Assembly (NCBI GenBank): GCA_020081605.1
Contig: JAHREC010000062.1
Location: 4,769,758 to 4,833,757 of the forward strand
Reading direction: 5' to 3'
Source: Albifimbria verrucaria
Taxonomy: Eukaryota; Ascomycota; Sordariomycetes; Hypocreales; Stachybotryaceae
DNA: 64,000 bases
Below the pieces are notes generated by a model that had not been told where the DNA came from, ran no database searches, and saw nothing but the letters and a program-made list of their open reading frames with translations. The first letter of the stretch is position 1. Every line of letters begins with the position of its first letter. Made by a program: the position numbers and the translations under genes. Positions 35,656 through 48,000 of the stretch are shown here, in pieces.

Positions 35656-37000
35656 TCACCTCTCCACAATGGCCGTTATTATCGTTGATACATCATTGAA
35701 GTCGATAAATGATTTTTGGCCGGAAATCTTGCCCTCTCTGAAAGCTTGGAAACCCTGTTCGACGCCGTTTAAGCCCCGTCAATCAACTGTGGGGTGTTCG
35801 CCTTTAATTTTCCCTCCCGGAGAAATTTAGGAATCAGCTCATGAAACTCAGAGGCAAGTCTGTGGTCTTCTTCAGAAGCCTATCTCGTGTCAGCGTTTGG
35901 CAAGACAAGCTAATTTCTCTTCAATGCTTACTGGCAGGAAGTTGGATCCCATTTGGTGATCCTTCAGGAACGATGTGAAGACAAGAAGCGAGGTGACCTT
36001 GGTTTGTGGCGTTACATTTTCGGTAAACTCTTTGAAAGGCCTAACGGTGCACAAGGTACCTCCTGCCGGGTCAATGGCTTGGGAGGCTGTAATAGATGAT
36101 GTCTCGTTGCCGATGGTATCGAATACGTATTTTAGATTAGGCATAATGTGCCGAATCTTGGAGATAACATCAGGATCCCTGTAGTCGAAGACGTGATTTG
36201 CACCCAACGAACGGAGACGTGAAGCATGAGGGGCGCTGCACACCGTAGCAACATTAAAACCGAAGAGTGCTGCGATTTGCACGGCATATAAGCCGCAACT
36301 AGCTGGTCAATGTTTTAGTTGAAACTCGAGGAAAAGTCTTTTCGGTGGTACTCACTGCTTCCAGCCCAAACCAAGAGATCAACACTCGCGCCTTTGGACC
36401 TATCAATGGCCAAGCAATCAGGTTTGAAAAGCGCAAGCCACGCCGTTGTGGCGGCCAAAGGCACCGTGGCTGCCTCTTCATTCGAGATCCCTTCTGGGAT
36501 CTTGAAGCAGATGTTCTCATCTGCGATTGTGTACTCGCTGTAAGCTCCTTGGCCCTGGATTTCGCCTTGGAAAAGTGTGTTAGCGTCAGCTGAGTCTTCC
36601 CGCAGGCCGTGCCAGCCTTACCTCCCCAAATCAGGCCAGCAATCCCATCGCCTGGCTTGACTCGAGTCACATTGTTTCCAACGGCAACAACTGTTCCTGC
36701 AAAGTCACAGCCCAAGACGGAACCATCGCCGAAAACGCCGCCATCATAGCACAGAACGTCGGTGGGGTTTTGTGCCGCGACAGCGACTTTCACGAGGGCC
36801 TGATGTGCACGGGGCGTTGGAACCGGAATCTGTTCTTGGACCAGAGTATTTTTGCCATCCTTTGACCGAAGGACCAGAGCTTTGCAGTTCTTGGGGATGG
36901 CCATGTTGCTAGAAAGCATGTATCGAGAAGAATGAAATCCACGAGAAATGCGTGCTATGGGACGCTGAGAGAGGGACGCAGCGTGCTTCAAAGCCCACAT
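35656..37000 (-). CDS. Zinc-type dehydrogenase, ToxD/LovC-like enoyl reductase family
   Basis: Medium-chain dehydrogenase/reductase related to ToxD and trans-acting enoyl reductases of polyketide pathways. Motifs: ALVKVAVAAQNPTDVLCY, GCDFAGTVVAVGNNVTRVK, GAYSEYTIAD, EEAATVPLAATTAWLALF, a coenzyme region around SCGLYAVQIAALFGFNVA, GANHVFDYRDPDV and a C-terminal EGKISGQK. No structural-zinc Cys cluster is seen. The N-terminus MWALKHAASLSQRPIARISR then GFHSSRY resembles a mitochondrial presequence, which would argue against a role with a cytosolic PKS; a downstream Met (MAIPKN) could bypass it. Three introns fit. One GGGG run near 35778 needs an extra G. The gene is convergent with the PKS fragment, 78 bp apart. 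Confidence 0.85.
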
Positions 37001-37380
37001 GGTGGTTGGAGGTATGTTAAAGAGATACGTAGCGTGACAATGGCAGCAACCAGAAAGCTTCCGCAAAACAACACGTCGCCAATGATCTCATTGATTTGAA
37101 ATCAATAGGGAGGAAAAACAAAAGCAACCTTGGCGACTCGTTTTATCACACGTGCTCCATAAGTGCCTGAGGTGGTTATTTTTCATCCCACGCACGTGCC
37201 AGCAAGACAGACATTCACTCAAGGAAAGCCAGACGGTAGGTGTGAAATCCGAAGTAAGATTGGAACAGAGGCGTTGGATCATCAACGGCCCCTGCAAAGG
37301 CCGGATTCATTTTATTTTTATTTCTAAGACCTTGCCAAGTGCAATTAATGTCCTTTCTAGCCTCTAATAATCTACACTCC
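37001..37380. other. Short intergenic stretch
   Basis: No gene seen; it would contain the reductase promoter and the terminator of the sugar transporter. Confidence 0.45.
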
Positions 37381-39054
37381 CTAGTTTCCTTCCTCTGCTA
37401 GGATAGGCCCGGGTTCTCTGTGAAGCTTCTTTGTGATAGATTTGGCAGAATCTTTCAGCTCACTGGCGTGGCTCTCATGAAACGCATGCTGTATCTCTGA
37501 CAGTGTCCGGCCCCGGGTCTCTGGCATAAAGAACCAACAAATGGCTGCCGTGATAAAAGTACAGCTCCCAAAAAGAAAATACGCTCCGGACCTTGTCTTT
37601 GCAAGAATTATGGGCGTGATCAGGGCAACAGTGAAGTTCGTTAGCCAGTTGGCACCATGAGCGATACTCGTAGCACTTGCTCGAGTTCGCTGGGGCTGGA
37701 TCTCGGCAGCGTAGATCTTCAAGACGATTCCCCATGATACACAATACACCACCGTGAAAAAGTAGATTGTCACAATGATAATCCACCGCCCGGGACCCGT
37801 AGAGTGTACAGTATCAGCGGCATAGAGTGCGCCGATAATGAACATGGCCCCTGCCATTCCCAAACCGCCAGCGATCGTGTTTGCCCGCCGACCCCATCCA
37901 TCAGCCCAGATAGTGCCCGGAACGCTGACCGCGAAAATAACTATCGACAAAATGCCTGAGACAAGAAAAGTATCGCCGTTCAATCCCACGCCTGCTTCTC
38001 TAAACAGCAATGGGGCGTACTGACCTAGTGTTAGCTCAACATTGTTTGAAGGGCGCAACTCGAGGAACCTACATAAAGAACGCCGTCAATACCACACAGC
38101 TGCTGCATAGCTAACAGAAAGACAGCCATAAAGAAACGCGGCCGAGCTTCCTTTGAGAAGACATCCATCATCTGTTTAAACAGTAAGCATGTGTTCTTGA
38201 CGTGCTCCGTCTCCCCAAGCAGCAAAGATCATTCCTCATTGATAGGGCATGGCATTACGAACATTTGACGCTGTCTTGGCCTCTACATCGTGAAGAGGCT
38301 CGGTCATGTCTTCCTGATCCTCGGCAGAGATGCCGATACGTTCCCAAGCTGCTGTAACCTCTTCTGTGGACTTACCGTTGTGGGCTAACCATCTCGGTGA
38401 TGCCGGGAGCAGAATGTAGGCGCCAACTGAAAAGATAACGGAGTAGATCGCAAGGAGCGTAAAAGGTAGGCGCCATGACAGTTCGGAATCGATACGCTCA
38501 GTGCCATAGCAAGTGAAGAAGCCTGTCATGAGTCCGCAGCAAATAAGTAGCTGAGGCCCAGTTGGGAGTGGTCCACGGTGCCTGGCTGGTGATATTTCGC
38601 AAATGTATCTATTCAAAACGTTCAGGATTTGTATGGGGGTCATTAAGCCGTAATCGTCTACTCACACTACCATGATTCCGCTCGTAAGGCCCTCCCCAAT
38701 ACCTGCAATTACACGCCCAGCCATGAACATGCCAAGGTGTATAGCAGCTGCCTCGATGGCGGCGCCGATCCCAAAAAGCAAAGCACCAATAGCAATACCA
38801 GTGGGCCGGCCCAGCACATCGGCCACATGGCCGGCGAGGAAAGAGGTAACGGCTGCAGAGATCAGGATGGATGAAACAATCAGGCCATGGACAGTAGCGC
38901 TTGGGTGACCAAAACGTTCGACGAAGAAATCCATTACTGTCACTGGCCCAATAATTCCGGTGTCGATGCCCAGCAGCAAGCCACCGAGCGAGCACCCATA
39001 GCTGGCCAAGACATAACGAGGTGGTTTTTGAAACAGCTTGGAAAATTTACCCAT
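37381..39054 (-). CDS. MFS sugar transporter
   Basis: Sugar porter (PF00083) of the plasma membrane. Helix 1 carries GGLLLGIDTGIIG. Other signatures are GHVADVLGRPTG between helices 2 and 3, GRVIAGIGEG, PARHRG, SPRWLAHNGK, QQLCGIDGVLYYAPLLF (joined across an intron), DGWGRRANTIAGG and PETRGRTLSEI at the C-terminus. Introns of about 50-90 nt fit near 38600-38663, 38174-38262 and 38017-38074, and all joins stay in frame, so no base loss is suspected. Length about 500 aa is normal. It neighbours the P450 at 40350, divergent. The substrate is unknown. Confidence 0.92.
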
Positions 39055-40349
39055 ACTTGAAAGACCAAACTACTTTAGACGTGGTAAGAGAGGGTAGCAG
39101 ACAGTGATAGAAATGAGACTCTGCGTAATAAGGGATCTCCTCTCCACGTGATGAAAAGGGAATGGGCCTCTGTCGGTGACATGGCAGGCAAAGGAGACAC
39201 TTCTAATCATGGCTTTTAAGGTCACGACATTGAGAGGTAACATAAATCGACTCTGAACAGAGACAAAGCAATCGCATTGGTAATCATGACGGGGACACGG
39301 TTTAGTAGCACAGTTTTCAATTGCTCCTATAAACTTTCCTACGGGTCTTCGCATGGTATTCGGTCCCTTTTGCACCCTGACAACGGACTGTTCTCTCCTT
39401 CGAGAACAATAGTCTCGATGCAAGTTTCTCGTCATGTGGCGAAGACATACTGTCCAGGAACAGCAAAAATACGCGTCTGCAGATTGCAATGCTTCAAGGG
39501 TTCAATTGTTGTTCCATTGTGGATCTGTGGGGGTTGGCTTGCACAGACAGCCTCCCCAAAACAGTAATTTACACGCGTCTACAACTTACACGCGTCTATC
39601 GCATCCGGGGAAGAAACCATTGCCTGTTAGTGACCAATCGGAACCCGTCTACTAGGTTTATGCTACATGATGCGACTGCAGTGGGCCGAATAAGGTGGAT
39701 CTCAACGCAGCCCACCTTCAACTGCATCTCTTCTTATCACAAAGGCGTGGGGGTCAAGGGGCAGTCCAAATAATTTGTGAATGGGGTCATATTTGCATCT
39801 ATAGCAAAGGCGCTCCGATATGTCTGTTAGTGCTTTATAAACGAATCAAATGCAGGACTCGGTCCGGCAGATTTCCACTCGGCCCGCGGCAATGCCCGGC
39901 TTGGTGGGTTAGGACCCAGCGTTAGGTGTGGGTGATGGTCCTGGCCTTGGACTTGGCTGCTTAGCAGATGCAGTCTATCAATCTCTGGCTGAGGCGTTTT
40001 GACTAGAATCGCGACCACCCTCATCAGAGTGCAAAAGTTCGCCGGACGAAGACTGTAGTCGGGTATAAAGCATCCAAGTCGATATTTTGTGAAGGACTAG
40101 AGTGACTCCACGTTTCTTGACTTCCAAATGCACCAAATTTCGGGTTGGTTCCTGTGGCACACATCACCACACTAACTTGGATGTCCAAACTATTACCTCC
40201 ACTACTCCACGCATGCTTTGACCATTGCCAGGTGCGCTTTAGTGTTGTCTCTGTCGCACCCACACCTTGATATTTAAGACAGATTTCGGAATTTGTGATT
40301 CCCAACAAAGTCGCCAATTGCTCTCAATCAAATCGCAAAACGTCTCGAA
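39055..40349. other. Divergent intergenic region between transporter and P450
   Basis: About 1.3 kb, likely shared promoter space. Two closely spaced TTACACGCGTCTA copies occur near 39570-39600, but no clear operator family is recognised. Confidence 0.45.
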
Positions 40350-42025
40350 TTGGTTGGAATGCTGGTCATATGGTTGATTGTCTCGTGGATCGGGTTTGCT
40401 CTGATTCGGCCCATAATCCGGTATTACCAAGATCCCAAGGGCTTTCGCAAGTACCCGAACCAAAATGCCTTCTCTGGCATATCGGCCTTGGCCTACGGCT
40501 GGGAGGTGGGGCGGCGTCACCCTTTATTCCACACACGAAGACTGCACGAACAGCTTGTGAAGAATCCTGTCGTGCGCGTCGGGCCTAATTGGTTGTCCTT
40601 CGGGCGTGGGCAAGCCGTGCGAGACATCTATGGCTTCAACTCGCCCTGCCTGAAAGGCAGCATATATGACTCTTTGCAGGGCGGCGCTGGAGAGAGTCTG
40701 ATTCTGACCACCAGTCGAGAGTTCCATTCGACGCGTCGCAGGATGGTGGCAGCGTCTTATGCTTCTGGTAACATAGAACTATGGGAGCCATGGGTTGCCG
40801 AAAGCACCGCGATGCTCATTTCCAAGCTTGATGAGTTGTGCACAGAGGCTCCATCATCTCCTCAAGATGTACCTGCTCCTAGGGACCTCACATTTGACGT
40901 CAAACACTGGTGTATGTTATTTGGGTTTGAGTGTGCCATCAAGATTGGACTGAGTAAGGATCCCGGCTGGGTCGCGCAGGGCTCCGACTTGACCCTAGTT
41001 ACGCGGAAGGACGGCCGAAAGGAGCACGCTCATATTATAGACTGCATGCACAGTAGTTCACGAGCCGCCTCTACTCTAGTGTGGGATGCTGCCAATTTTC
41101 CTTGGCTAAAGAAGGCGACTGCACTCTTATCTCCGTGGTACTCCAGGCTGTGGCACAACGCCTCGAATTGGGCTGCCTACATCGAGGAAATCACAAAGGA
41201 ACGCGTCTGGCGTGGTGAATGCGGTGAAGATCTCAATGACCTTTGCCAACTTATGATCAGGGATAGAAAAGGTCATGCTGCCGACATAAGCGATATCGAT
41301 CGTGTGACAGAGGTTCATCAAGTTGGTAATTCATTCCCCATCAATCCAGGATTGTGAACTCGAGAGTTAACGCGTGCCTTGCAACAGTAAACGGTGGTGG
41401 CGATGGGCCAGCCATCTCATTGATCAATACATTGTACTATTTACTGAAGCATCCCGAATCGATGGACAAGCTACGCGCAGAGCTAGATGGAGTTTTGCGT
41501 CCTGAAGACACCGTCGCTCCTTGGTCCATGCTCAAGAAGCTGCCATACCTCAGGGCCTGTATCGATGAATCTATGCGTCTGTCACCTCCAGTTGCGACCG
41601 ACCTCATCCGCAAGACGCCTGCTGATCGTTCGTTCACTGTCGCTGGCGAGGTTGTTCCTCCCAATACATACGTTAGTATTTCTGCGTACACAGCACATAG
41701 AGATCCGGAGTTCTTCCCCGATCCCGAAGTTTGGAAGCCAGAGCGGTGGCTTGTGAAGGGTGACGAGAAGCTCAGAGACATGCTTGCTATCTACAATCCC
41801 TTCAGCGCCGGGGGCCGTGCCTGTATCGGCCGAAATGTGGCTCTGCTGATGCAAGTTGTGTTTCTTGGAACGATTTTGCACTGGTATGACTTTGCTTTGC
41901 CTAGCACGGACTTCGAGATGGATTGGATCGATTACTTCAATCTGTGGCCCGTTGAGCTACGGCTCAAGGTCTGGAAGCGTGAACCTAGCTCAGCAGCGCG
42001 TGTAGACTATTTTGAGGGCAAGTAG
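40350..42025 (+). CDS. Cytochrome P450 monooxygenase, E-class fungal type
   Basis: Membrane-anchored heme monooxygenase of the endoplasmic reticulum. The N-terminal anchor is LVIWLIVSWIGFALI; KNPVVRVGPNWLSF is the usual early block. The I-helix reads NGGGDGPAISL, formed across an intron at about 41323-41387. ESMR is the K-helix ExxR. PERW follows, and the heme loop FSAGGRACIGRN with the Cys ligand is at 41801-41836. Apart from the intron the frame is intact. An in-frame Met nine bases downstream is an alternative start. It sits between a divergent sugar transporter and a convergent Zn2Cys6 factor. Confidence 0.93.
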
Positions 42026-42247
42026 AAGCATAATTACATTTACGGTCAACAGGCTAAGCAAAGTTGTTGAATAAAAGTGCAAAGTAGTCATAAGCAATTC
42101 ACGATATCATACCACAGCATTATCAGTACCTCTTAAGGTGGTTTTTTTGTCGGTTGTGTGTGATTGAATTACCCATGAACATATTGAAGCATTATGTCTT
42201 ATCTTTGCCACGCATTTGTCTTCAATACTGGTGATTACAACGACTGC

Positions 42248-44105
42248 TCAGAATGTCGCCGAGTCTGAACCATTGTTCTCGACAAGTTCTTGTAGTTTCT
42301 TCACTTGTTCACGCGTGCGGAAGCCGAGGCGAGTTTCGATATCATCCAGCATGGCCCAAAGCTTTATCTTATTGCCGATGCCTTTAATATGCTTTGCAGC
42401 TGGTGAATCAGCATCGAGTCAGCTTGATGTTACGTCTTCCTCGTTGAGTCGGCAGTACGTACCATAAAATATAGCTTGGGAAGAAAAGCTTTGACGCTCT
42501 CAGTGATGTCTGACGATATGATGCAAGCTATTTCATTGGCATGGTATTCGATCTAGATTGTTATAGTCAGAAATATTCATTCTCCTGAATCTAGGGTATC
42601 ACACCAGTGGTAATTGAGATGGGTGTTGCAACCGAGGCTCGGCGTAGAGGATGATATGCAAGAGATGATACCACATGATAGCAGCGGCTTCCAGACAATC
42701 TGTTAACAGCAAGCTTCTAGCGAAATAAAAGCATAGACTAAACAAACCTGCTGATGGTACGGGGAAGAAGACCTTGGAGAAGCCTCCATCGTCCGGCCCT
42801 CCATATTTCAACTCTCTGAGCGAGGAAGGGCGGGCGTCGAACCATGCTGCGACTTCAGTATGGATGTCTTGACGCCTCTTGCACCACAACGGTATGGTGA
42901 GATCATCCTGTTCTTGGCTAAAAACAACATCGATAGTCTTGCCCAAAAACCACAGAAGCTGGTTGCCAAGAGTACCTTCATCGACCACTCCTGTTTGCCA
43001 AGTGACATTCCACTCCTCGGGGCTTATTTGCAAAGTTGTCTTGTTGAACAAGGCAACCGTGATGTCGTGGCGAACGTATATCCAAAAATTGGCTCTATCC
43101 AGGCCATGGGAGGAAGCACTAATTTGGCGGTTGAGTATCAAGAGCTTGGCACCGTAGAGGTGGCGCCGATGCTCCTCTCCCTGAGTTGCAATGATCTCGT
43201 AGCTGCAGAGGAGTATAGTCGCAGTGAGTATTTCCTCTTGTTTCTCCCCACTGTCAAGATTGCGAATCAGAATGCGCAACGACTCCCCATAATATCGAGC
43301 AGCTGGGCCAGTCCACACATCACCCGAGGGAAGAAGACTCAAATGCTTCGCAGTGAATGCGCACACACTCCGCAGAAGCAGATGGGAGGTGGTGCAGCGT
43401 CGCAGAACCTCGTGTTGGTAGGCGCGGCTATGGTCGAATATGTCCATCCAAGTAGCCAAGCTGTTTCGGTAAATGGTAAGCAAGTGGGCCATTTCGGATG
43501 TTAATATCACCTGAGTGCTGGCATTATTACTGCCAGACTTTTCAAGCGATCGATGTGGCACAGCATTGATGGGCACTGCCGGGCCCGCCTGAGCACGCGG
43601 ACCAAGCACATGGGATGTGAAGACGTCCCATGTAGACTCTGGGGTTTCTGGGGAGGCATTATTCAGGTTGTGTAGCTGCTCAGGCACTTGCTGGGTCTTA
43701 GACTGCTCATGGTGGTACTGCTCGACATTACCCGCAGACCAAACAGATGGCTTAATGAATTCGTAGCGGCAATCCAACCTCAGCCTCTCGCAGTTGCTGC
43801 AGATGGGCTTCCGCTCATCACACGGCGTGTGGCGTTCCTTGCAGGTGGCGCTAATGGAACATGGTCAGGTATTGCTGTGGATTACAAAGTGGGTTATGTT
43901 GCAGACGAAGCCTTGCGACTGCCACCACATGATAACACTCACCATCCTAGATATATGCTATAGTGTTTAGTCTCGTTCATCAGGGAGGTACAGGCAGCAG
44001 TACGGTCCTGGGGCCGCAGTGTTGTGCATACCTGTTTTCCTTCGCTTGCCTCCCCTTCGTCTCTTTTTGGCTTCCCCGGCAGACGAACTTTGGTTCTCTA
44101 ACCAT
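42248..44105 (-). CDS. Zn2Cys6 transcription factor with a 4-nt micro-exon
   Basis: A basic stretch (KKRRRGGKRRKTG) leads into CATCKERHTPCDERKPICSNC...C, a perfect Zn2Cys6 cluster. The codons for Thr-Gly-Cys are completed only if exon 44105-44032 is joined to GATG at 43946-43943 and then to the exon from 43850; both flanking introns (43947-44031 and 43851-43942) have good GT-AG ends. The C-terminal PF11951-like region contains ILTATILLCSYEI and FWIYVRHDI. Two or three more introns are present near 42720, 42590 and 42460, and the gene ends at the TGA at 42248-42250. One GGGG run near 44075 needs an extra G to connect the initiator Met. Convergent with the P450. Confidence 0.85.
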
Positions 44106-45050
44106 GGTATATTATCCATATCGGGCATTCAAATGCCAAGACACTAGGATTCGCTGCGGAAGTTGGCTGTGAGGAAGAAGATCAATCAAAGATGCTGACT
44201 GCGGTGTTGGTTAGGGTAATCAGATTATGTAAGTTAAGTTGATTGTCACTTACACTAGTAAGGTGGCTTGAATTCCCTTGGCTATGCGGCGACAGCAGGG
44301 AGTAAATTGGATACAGATCGGATTCAATTGAAACTGAGGAAAGCCTAATGATATCGTATTCAATTCAAGGCTTGAAATTGCTCAAGACTTGCCAAGATGG
44401 ACGATGAGTTAGCGGTTTCGATGACTTGCTTTGTTGGTGTCTTGAGATATGAACGGGTGATTTCGCGAGCAATCGGTCATCGGCAATGCTTAGGGTTCAT
44501 ACAGCGTCTTAGTATAAATATAAAAATATCTACCTCTCTGAAACAGAGGGCGAAGTTATTTTTCTCCTTCTGCTTCTTTTTTCTTTCTTTTTCTTTCTTT
44601 CTTTCTTTCTCCTTTTTCTTGGGCTAATCATTGCCACTGAAGCCTTACCCATCCTAGGCCTACGACTTGGGAAGTTGGCTGTGGAGAATGCTCAATCCTG
44701 CACCTGTAAATCAGAATAGCTTCGCAAGTCTCTTGATACGGGGATTTTCACAAGAGATTTTGAGCATCTCGAACTCTTTTCTTTCCTGTTTTTGGTCAAG
44801 AGTTGCGGCTGAACTGACAGGTCAAATCATTTAGTCGTGGTCGCTGGCTTACCCTATTGTGCACAGCAAGGATCCAACCTGTTGACCAATGGCGTTTCTC
44901 TCTTCCTATGGCCGTGACTTTGCCTGAGGCTGAAGGCGCCACACGCGAGTTCTAGGAGGGGGCCCCAGATTACTCTGCAACTTGACCTTCAACATCCTGT
45001 ATGATGGTGCTTTAGCTATTCCCTAGAAGCAGGCCACAACTGTTCGCGTC
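44106..45050. other. Divergent promoter region of regulator and NLR, with pyrimidine tract
   Basis: About 0.9 kb between two divergent genes. A C/T-rich tract with several TTTC units spans about 44560-44620; similar tracts occur in fungal promoters and leaders. No gene recognised. Confidence 0.5.
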
Positions 45051-48000
45051 ATGGCCGATGGGCCCGAGGCGTTGGACCTCGCCCGACCTCCGCCCGGTAC
45101 AGGGCCGGACGGTCTCGGCCTTGGTCCCCGCGACTATACCGTCGGCTGGGTATGCGCTCTGCACTCTGAACTGGCAGCCTCCAAGGCGATGCTAGACGTG
45201 ATTCATGACTCCTCGTGGCTCGCAGCATCAATCGCTGACCGCGACACCAACACGTACGTGCTGGGCAGGATTGGCGCCCACAACGTGGTCATGGCATGCC
45301 TTCCAACCGACGCATACGGCACCACCAACGCCGCCAACGTTGCCATCCACATGTTGCGCACGTTTCCTGCGCTCTCCACACGTCTTATGGTTGGCATTGG
45401 TGGTGGTGTCCCTCTTCAAACCCAGGGGAGCCATGATGTCCGGCTTGGCGACGTGGTTGTCAGCACCAAGGTCTGGCAGTACGATTTAGGCAAGACTGTA
45501 CAACGTGGAGTGTTCCAGCGCACAGGGGTTGTATGGAAGCCCCCGTGGAAATTATGACGGCTGTGCAGGTCCTGAAAGCGCGGCATGAGGTCGAGACCAA
45601 CCGCATCTCTGAGATCGTGACCGCCATGGTAGAGAAGCACCCCAACATGGCCAGATATTTGCGCCCGGGCCATCTACAAGATCAAGTCTTTCGTAGCGAC
45701 TATGACCATGAGCCCGGTAGACCCGATTGCGAGAGGTGAGTAAATGTTATGCGGACAATGTTTGATCTTCCCAAGGCCCTTGCAACTCAAGGTATTTCCT
45801 GATTTGTCATCTGACACATGTGTAGCTGCGATCCCTCCATGATTGTACCACGGCCTTCTCGCCTGACTGATAGACCAGAGGTATACTACGGATGCATCGC
45901 TTCTGGCAACCAAGTCATGCGGCACGCGTTAACACGAGACGAGATTGCCCGAGAACACCAGGTCCTCTGCTTTGAGATGGAGGCTGCTGGTCTCATGGAC
46001 TCATTCCCTTGCCTGATCGTTCGAGGAATCTGTGATTATGCAGATTCCCACAAGAACAAGAAGTGGCAAGAGTACGCCGCAGCAGCAGCGGCAGCCTATG
46101 TCAAAGAGCTTCTCTCGGTCATAGCACCAACCCGTGATCCGGTTCTTGCCCAAGTGAAATCACTCAAAGTGGCCGAACGACGAAAGTTGGCTGTTGACTC
46201 ATTGGCATTCCCTGAAATGGATTCGCGGCGGAACAACATCAAGGATCCTCATGCCACCACATGCCAATGGTTACTTAAACACTACGACTACGCAGCCTGG
46301 AAAGATCCCCAGCAGTACGCACAACATCGCGGCTTTTGGTGGATCAAGGGAAAGCCTGGCGCTGGCAAGTCAACCCTCATGAGTTTCCTCCTTGCGCAAA
46401 TAGTAGAAAGGAGTAGCGATCCAGACAATGTCATACTGTCTTTTTCTTCAATGCCCGAGGCAATGCGCTGGAGAAGTCCGTCGCGGGCATGTATCGAACA
46501 CTTCTGTACCATCTCTTCAACAAACTTCCGTCTCTGCAGGAAGTGTTTGACGATCCTCCTTACGCGGGCCGACAACTGACCTGGACAGTCCAGCTTCTAC
46601 AGAAACTTCTCTCCACTTTGGTCACGAAATTGGGATCTCGGCGCTTGACCTTCTTGATAGATGCTCTCGACGAGTGCGAACAAGAGCAGGTGCAAGAGAT
46701 GGTCAACCATTTTGAGACTCTTGGGGACCGCGCTATGCAGTCAGGCACCAGGGTTTATGTTTGCTTCTCTAGTCGCCATTATCCATTTGTTCAAATACAA
46801 TTCGGTCGTGAGTTGGTCCTCGAGAGCCAAGGGGTCACTTGCGAGACCTGGAAACATTCGTGCGGAACAGCCTGGCCAAGGCAGGAACCGGCGTCTACAT
46901 AGAGGAGATCACGACGCAAATACTGCAAAAAGCAAACGGGGTCTTTATATGGGTCTCACTTGTGGTAGAGATTGTGAAGAAGGAGTTCCAGAACGGACGT
47001 ATTTTTGCTGTTCGCAAACGCTTGCAGGAGCTCCCCCTAGGCTCAAGGACCTCTTCAAACATATCTTGACCCAGGATGGAGATGGCTCCAATGATCTCTT
47101 ACTCTGCGTTCAATGGCTCCTCTTTGCCCAAAGATCTCTACGGCCTGATGAATTCTATTTTGCGCTTGTGTCCGGGTTGGACCCTGATCCGAGGAGCATA
47201 GGACTGGAGGCCACTCGGTACGTGGGTCCAGCCGACTATGATCGATTTGTCCTCAGCTCTTCCAAAGGTCTTGCCCAGGTGACAGAGGCCAACCCCGTAC
47301 TGTGGAGTTCATTCACGAGTCAGTAAGAGATTTCTTTCTCAAAGAGAACGGACTGCAGGAACTCTGGCCAGGCCTATCTATTCATTTCAAAGCGCAAAGC
47401 CATGATAGGTTGAAGTGGTGTTGTTTTGCGTATATCACTGTCAACGCATACAGCGCATTGCAGTTGAGTTCAGGGCAAAGTCGTGTCGACGCATACAGCG
47501 CATTGCAGTTAAGTTCATGGCAAAGCCGTGATCAGTTTGCGGAGAGAATATCTGCATCACTCCCGTTCTTGGGATATGCGACGAGCTGTATCCTCCCCAT
47601 GCAAATGCAGCGGGCCTCTACGTGCCGCAGCTCGCCTTTCTCCAGCGTTTTAACACTCGCGTGTGGTTGCAACTCGAAAACGCGTACCGAGGCACCCGAT
47701 ATAGGCTTCCACACAGTGAAGTTGGCTCTATGTTCTTAATTCGTGCTGCTGAGGAAAATTGGGCCTACCTCATTCGTGACGAGTTAGCTCGTCGTCCTCC
47801 TGTCGATCTCCGGGCGGGACCAGATCGCTATGCCCTCGTCTCTGCCTGGGAGAACGACAATCATGAGGCATTCTGCGCTTTGTTGCGTGAGAGTCCTCTC
47901 ACTTGGAGAAAACGGAACCGTCTCGAGCAGGCTCAGCTCATGTATACGGATCTGTACAGAATGCCTCTGACGCTGGGCGATCTTGACCCCTCGAGTGCAT

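Noticed and set aside
44397..44627. 76-codon frame ending in a Phe/Ser-rich run
   Set aside because: The run is translation of the TTTC-rich tract; no coding evidence.
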